A stretch of DNA of 12,380 bases from Baffinella frigidus (taxonomy: Eukaryota > Cryptophyceae > Cryptomonadales > Baffinellaceae): NCBI GenBank assembly GCA_026770585.1, contig MU646512.1:440325-452704 (forward strand). Direction: 5' to 3'. Positions 10,199-12,380 of the stretch are shown here, piece after piece. The notes under the pieces were generated by a model, which saw only the letters and a program-made list of their open reading frames with translations, had not been told where the DNA came from and ran no database searches. The position numbers and the translations under genes are program-made. Within the stretch, counting starts at the first letter, position 1. Each line of letters opens with the position of its first letter.

Positions 10199-10239
10199 TG
10201 TTGTCCTTGCCGATCAGCAGATTGGCAGTGACGTGTGGC

Positions 10240-10348
10240 GTGAGGTGTCCTGGGTGCGACGTGGGAACTCCCTCTCTCCCTCCCCCCCCCTCTCTCCCTC
10301 CCTCTCAGTGGCTGAGCAAGGTGGGGTGAGGTGTCTTGGGTGTGACGC
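10240..10348 (+). repeat. Duplicated GTGAGGTGTC unit around a pyrimidine tract
   Basis: GTGAGGTGTCCTGGGTGCGA (10240) recurs as GTGAGGTGTCTTGGGTGTGA (10326); between them a C/T tract (10269-10306) ends in CAG followed by TGGCTGAGCAAGGTG, as before 10764. Confidence 0.7.
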
Positions 10349-10366
10349 GCCGGGTCCGATGCTGAC

Positions 10367-10389
10367 GTACAGGGGTACCTCGCTCATAG
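10367..10389 (+). mobile_element. Element family C, solitary left end
   Basis: TACAGGGGTACCTCGCTCAT, identical to the end of the full element at 10486; the rest is missing. 10390-10485 holds a diverged CGTAGG-type palindromic fragment. Confidence 0.7.
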
Positions 10390-10485
10390 GTGATGGGGGG
10401 TCCGCGGCCAGAGGTTATGGGGGTGCTACGAAACATTAGGTCCCAGGGGCCATACGGCCTTACGTAGACAATACCGTAGGCCCAA

Positions 10486-10608
10486 CTACAGGGGTACCTC
10501 GCTCATAAGAAACGCCCACCCCCCTAGGGACCACCATAGCACCCTAGGCATAGCCCTACTGTAGAGTCCTAGGGGGGGGGGGTTCTTGTGAGCGAGGTAC
10601 CCCTGTAG
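10486..10608. mobile_element. Element family C, full copy
   Basis: 123 bp, 26-bp terminal inverted repeats with one mismatch (CTACAGGGGTACCTCGCTCA at the left). Core CCTAGG...CTACTGTAG...CCTAGG. No target duplication recognised. Confidence 0.85.
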
Positions 10609-10615
10609 CGGGTCC

Positions 10616-10800
10616 TGGCTGAGCAGGGTGTGACGGCAGGTGTCGTGGCTCTCTCCCTCCCTCTCTCCACCTCCCCCTCTCTCCCCCTCTCTCTCCCTCC
10701 CCCTCTCTCTCTCCTCTCTCTCTCCCCTCCCCCCCTTCACCAGCCTGCCGGCCGGGCCCGTCGTGGCTGAGCAGGGTGTGACGGCAGGTGTCGTGGCTCT
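10616..10800 (+). repeat. 37-bp direct repeats flanking a pyrimidine tract
   Basis: Identical 37-bp copies (10616-10652, 10764-10800; TGGCTGAGCAGGGTGTGACG at the start) on both sides of a C/T tract of about 90 nt ending TTCACCAG. Confidence 0.92.
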
Positions 10801-10846
10801 GAAGCGTTGTAACACGATGGAGTGTCCTGGTGGCGCACCTTTGTGA
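10744..10846 (+). CDS. Possible terminal exon after a long pyrimidine tract
   Basis: A pyrimidine tract of about 90 nt ends in TTCACCAG at 10743, an unusually strong 3' splice site. The open frame then reads LPAGPVVAEQGVTAGVVALK and RCNTMECPGGAPL before a stop at 10846. A 37-bp stretch of it (10764-10800) is repeated exactly at 10616-10652. The partner exon is unknown, and repeat content alone could explain the open frame. Confidence 0.25.
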
Positions 10847-10856
10847 TATCGAGGCG

Positions 10857-11050
10857 ATGGTGGAGGCAGGGTGTGGGGTATTTTGAGCATTCTTAAGTCA
10901 ACTCCCCTTGGAATGGACTGAGATCTCAGTCCCCCGTGATGAATGGATCTGGTACAAAACGGTCTTATCAGTATTTTAGTGGTACAAATCCTGTCAACTT
11001 TTGCGATAGATGGTTATTCGGGATTGGCCGCAAGTCCCCTCCAGGGTGGA
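10857..11050. mobile_element. Probable E-related element
   Basis: TGGAGGC near the left end, CCTCCAGGGTGG at the right, TTCTTAAGTCAACTCCCC near the left as in the element at 5738-5861. Includes an 18-bp perfect palindrome at 10915-10932 around AGATCT. Boundaries uncertain. Confidence 0.45.
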
Positions 11051-11084
11051 TGGTGGAGGCAAAGCGCAACGTGAGGTGGCCTGG

Positions 11085-11245
11085 CCACACAGCGGACTTG
11101 CAAGGGAGTTTGAATAACCCCTAAGCGATACGACCTAGGACCCTACGGTAGGCAACCCGTAGGGCCATAGGGGGGTTCCTACAGATAAGGTAACGGAAAC
11201 TCGCGCACTAAGTGCCCGAAAATCCCTTCGTAGTCCTCTGTGCGG
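11085..11245. mobile_element. Element family D, copy 2
   Basis: 161 bp, CCACACAGCGGACTT at the left and CCTCTGTGCGG at the right; interior as in 6382-6543 (GGTAACGGAAA, CCTACGGTAGGCAA). Similarity continues 14 bp further left (GTGAGG-CTGG). Confidence 0.72.
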
Positions 11246-11327
11246 ATGGGCAGAAATGTAATGTTGTCCTGGGTGAGCAGAAATGTAATATGGAGGCCTG
11301 TAAGGGGTACATCTGCGCGGAGATGTT

Positions 11328-11712
11328 CCCGCGGTGTTTCTACCTCGAAAATGCGGTACCCCCCCGAACCTTGAACCCTACACCCAAAACCTTGAACAAC
11401 CCCCGAACCGTGCACCCTACACATGTAGCAGCACCCCGCTCTACTCAGCAACACTTCCCGCGGTGTGTGTACCTCGAAAATGCGGTAACCCCCAAACCTC
11501 TTGCTTGAGACCTCAGTGCTTTTGGGTCGCTGCACAGCCCCCGAAAAGCGCTGCCCTCCGAGACAAAAGTCGAGAGTGGAACATCGCAAAACAGAAGTGG
11601 AACCTCCGTTAACTTGAGTAACGGTGGAAATCTTGGACCCTCAACCTGAAGCAGCAGCCCGCTAGACTCACCAACACTTCCCGTGGTGTGTGTACCTCGA
11701 ATCTGCGGAGAC
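11328..11712 (+). repeat. Three copies of a CCTCGAAAATGCGG module
   Basis: TTCCCGCGGTGTGTGTACCT then CGAAAATGCGG at about 11328, 11456 and 11688, the last two preceded by AGCAGC..CGCT..ACTCA.CAACAC. Heptamer-like CCTTGAA/CCCTACA stretches lie between. A further partial AGCAGCACCAC start is at about 11797. Confidence 0.75.
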
Positions 11713-11726
11713 ATTGGACCCTTCAG

Positions 11727-11790
11727 CCCTGCACCCTAAACCTTGAACTATAAACCCTAAACCTTGAACCCTGAACCCTAGGCCCTAGGC
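11727..11790 (+). repeat. Degenerate CCCTAAA/CCTTGAA heptamers
   Basis: CCCTAAA, CCTTGAA, CTATAAA, CCCTAAA, CCTTGAA, CCCTGAA, CCCTAGG, CCCTAGG in a seven-base step. Confidence 0.85.
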
Positions 11791-12040
11791 CTCTGTAGCA
11801 GCACCACTCCACGCAGACTTAGTGAGCACCGACTTACTCTGTCTTACCACCAGCCATCCCAAGTGGCTCAACAAGTGCCCTGGAAGGTCTTCGATTTCAC
11901 CTTGGAGCAGGGTCGGATCCGACCCCGATCCAAGGTAAATCGAACATGCCCCAGAGCACTATTTGAGCCACCTCCAAGGGCTAGTGGTACGTTGCACAAG
12001 GGCACCACCTCTTCGCGAAGGGGGGTCCCACGCGGGACCC

Positions 12041-12148
12041 CTCTCCCTCCCTCTCCCCCCCTCCCCCTCTCTCCCCCTCTCTCTCCCCCCCTCTCTCTCC
12101 CTCCCCCTCTCTCTCTCCTCTCTCTCTCCTCCCCCCCCCTTCACCAGC
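12041..12148 (+). repeat. C/T tract ending TTCACCAGC
   Basis: Closely matches the tract at 10650-10743, including the TTCACCAGC end, so the two are copies of each other. Confidence 0.9.
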
Positions 12149-12191
12149 ATAGGCTAACGGCCTGAAAATGTGGTAGTTAGGCATACGGCAT
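12149..12191 (+). mobile_element. Element family B, truncated left end
   Basis: 43 bp from ATAGGCTAACGG to GGCATACGGCAT, then unrelated C-rich sequence. Confidence 0.85.
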
Positions 12192-12330
12192 CCCCCCCTT
12201 CGCCTTACCTTGGATCGGGGTCGGATCCTGCCCTCGACGGGCAGGATCCGAGGACTGCATCTGACCCCACACCTTACACCTCAACCCCCACTCGCAACCC
12301 CCTGACCTCCTCACCCACCTCCCCGGCAGG

Positions 12331-12380
12331 ACCCTACACCCTACACCCTACACCCTACACCCTACACCCTACACCCTACA
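12331..12380 (+). repeat. CCCTACA heptamer array at the window edge
   Basis: Seven perfect units and continuing off the edge; a variant of the CCCTAAA unit, not the canonical telomere sequence. Confidence 0.95.

Larger units (their letters stand above)
11915..12228. repeat. 24-bp inverted repeats bounding a 314-bp segment
   Basis: GGATCCGACCCCGATCCAAG plus GTAA at 11915-11938 and its exact complement at 12205-12228. Inside are a GGTCCCACGCGGGACC stem (about 12024-12040), a C/T tract and a truncated element B. Confidence 0.8.

Noticed and set aside
10486-10890. Minus-strand 134-residue frame
   Set aside because: Translation of element C and the C/T tract.
12331-12380. Chromosome end
   Set aside because: Unit is CCCTACA, not CCCTAAA, and the array simply meets the window edge; similar arrays are internal elsewhere.
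1-12380. tRNA, rRNA or snRNA genes
   Set aside because: No tRNA arms, conserved rRNA segments or U6-like box were found by eye on either strand.

Overview
The window reads as nuclear DNA of a GC-rich, intron-rich microbial eukaryote, most likely an alga. Reasons: spliced genes with GT-AG introns (donors such as GTGAGT, GTGAGC, GTGCGC, GTGCGT and one GC-AG intron), interstitial blocks of TTTAGGG-type telomere repeat, and many short inverted-repeat transposons. The telomere type and donors suit a green (prasinophyte-like) alga, but the lineage is an inference and other algae are not excluded. There are no bacterial-type operons, tRNA, rRNA or CRISPR arrays that I can see.

Two genes diverge from a 372-bp gap at 7246-7617. 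Leftward (minus strand) is a Nudix hydrolase gene whose five visible exons (7245-7112, 6730-6634, 4534-4473, 2358-2305, 1526-1443) are spread over 5.8 kb; all junction phases agree, and the joined product carries an MGNCLC acylation-type N-terminus, LPGGHVD and the RELYEETGM Nudix box. Its 3' end lies beyond the left edge. Rightward (plus strand) is a three-exon gene (7618-7877, 7961-8023, 8102-8294) for a predicted 171-residue secreted Cys-containing protein of unknown function. Further right are weaker plus-strand exon candidates (9106-9247, 9671-9696, 10744-10846).

The rest is repeats: simple repeats, heptamer arrays (TTTCGGG, TTTAGGG, TATGGTR, TATGGGC, CCCAAAA, CCCCAAA, CCCTAAA, CCCTACA), minisatellites, and at least six families of short non-autonomous inverted-repeat elements (called A to G here), some with clean target-site duplications.

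The most unusual feature is a repeated pattern: exon edges with their splice site are copied several times into the neighbouring intron and separated by heptamer arrays. The 3' half of Nudix exon 3 plus its donor appears in several extra copies, the 3' part of exon 5 plus its donor in three, and the start of exon 4 plus its acceptor in one, beside three acceptor-only copies. Plus-strand exon candidates show the same for acceptor edges. In addition, all clear heptamer arrays are G-rich on the plus strand left of the divergent promoter and C-rich on the plus strand right of it, so each transcript carries the C-rich strand.
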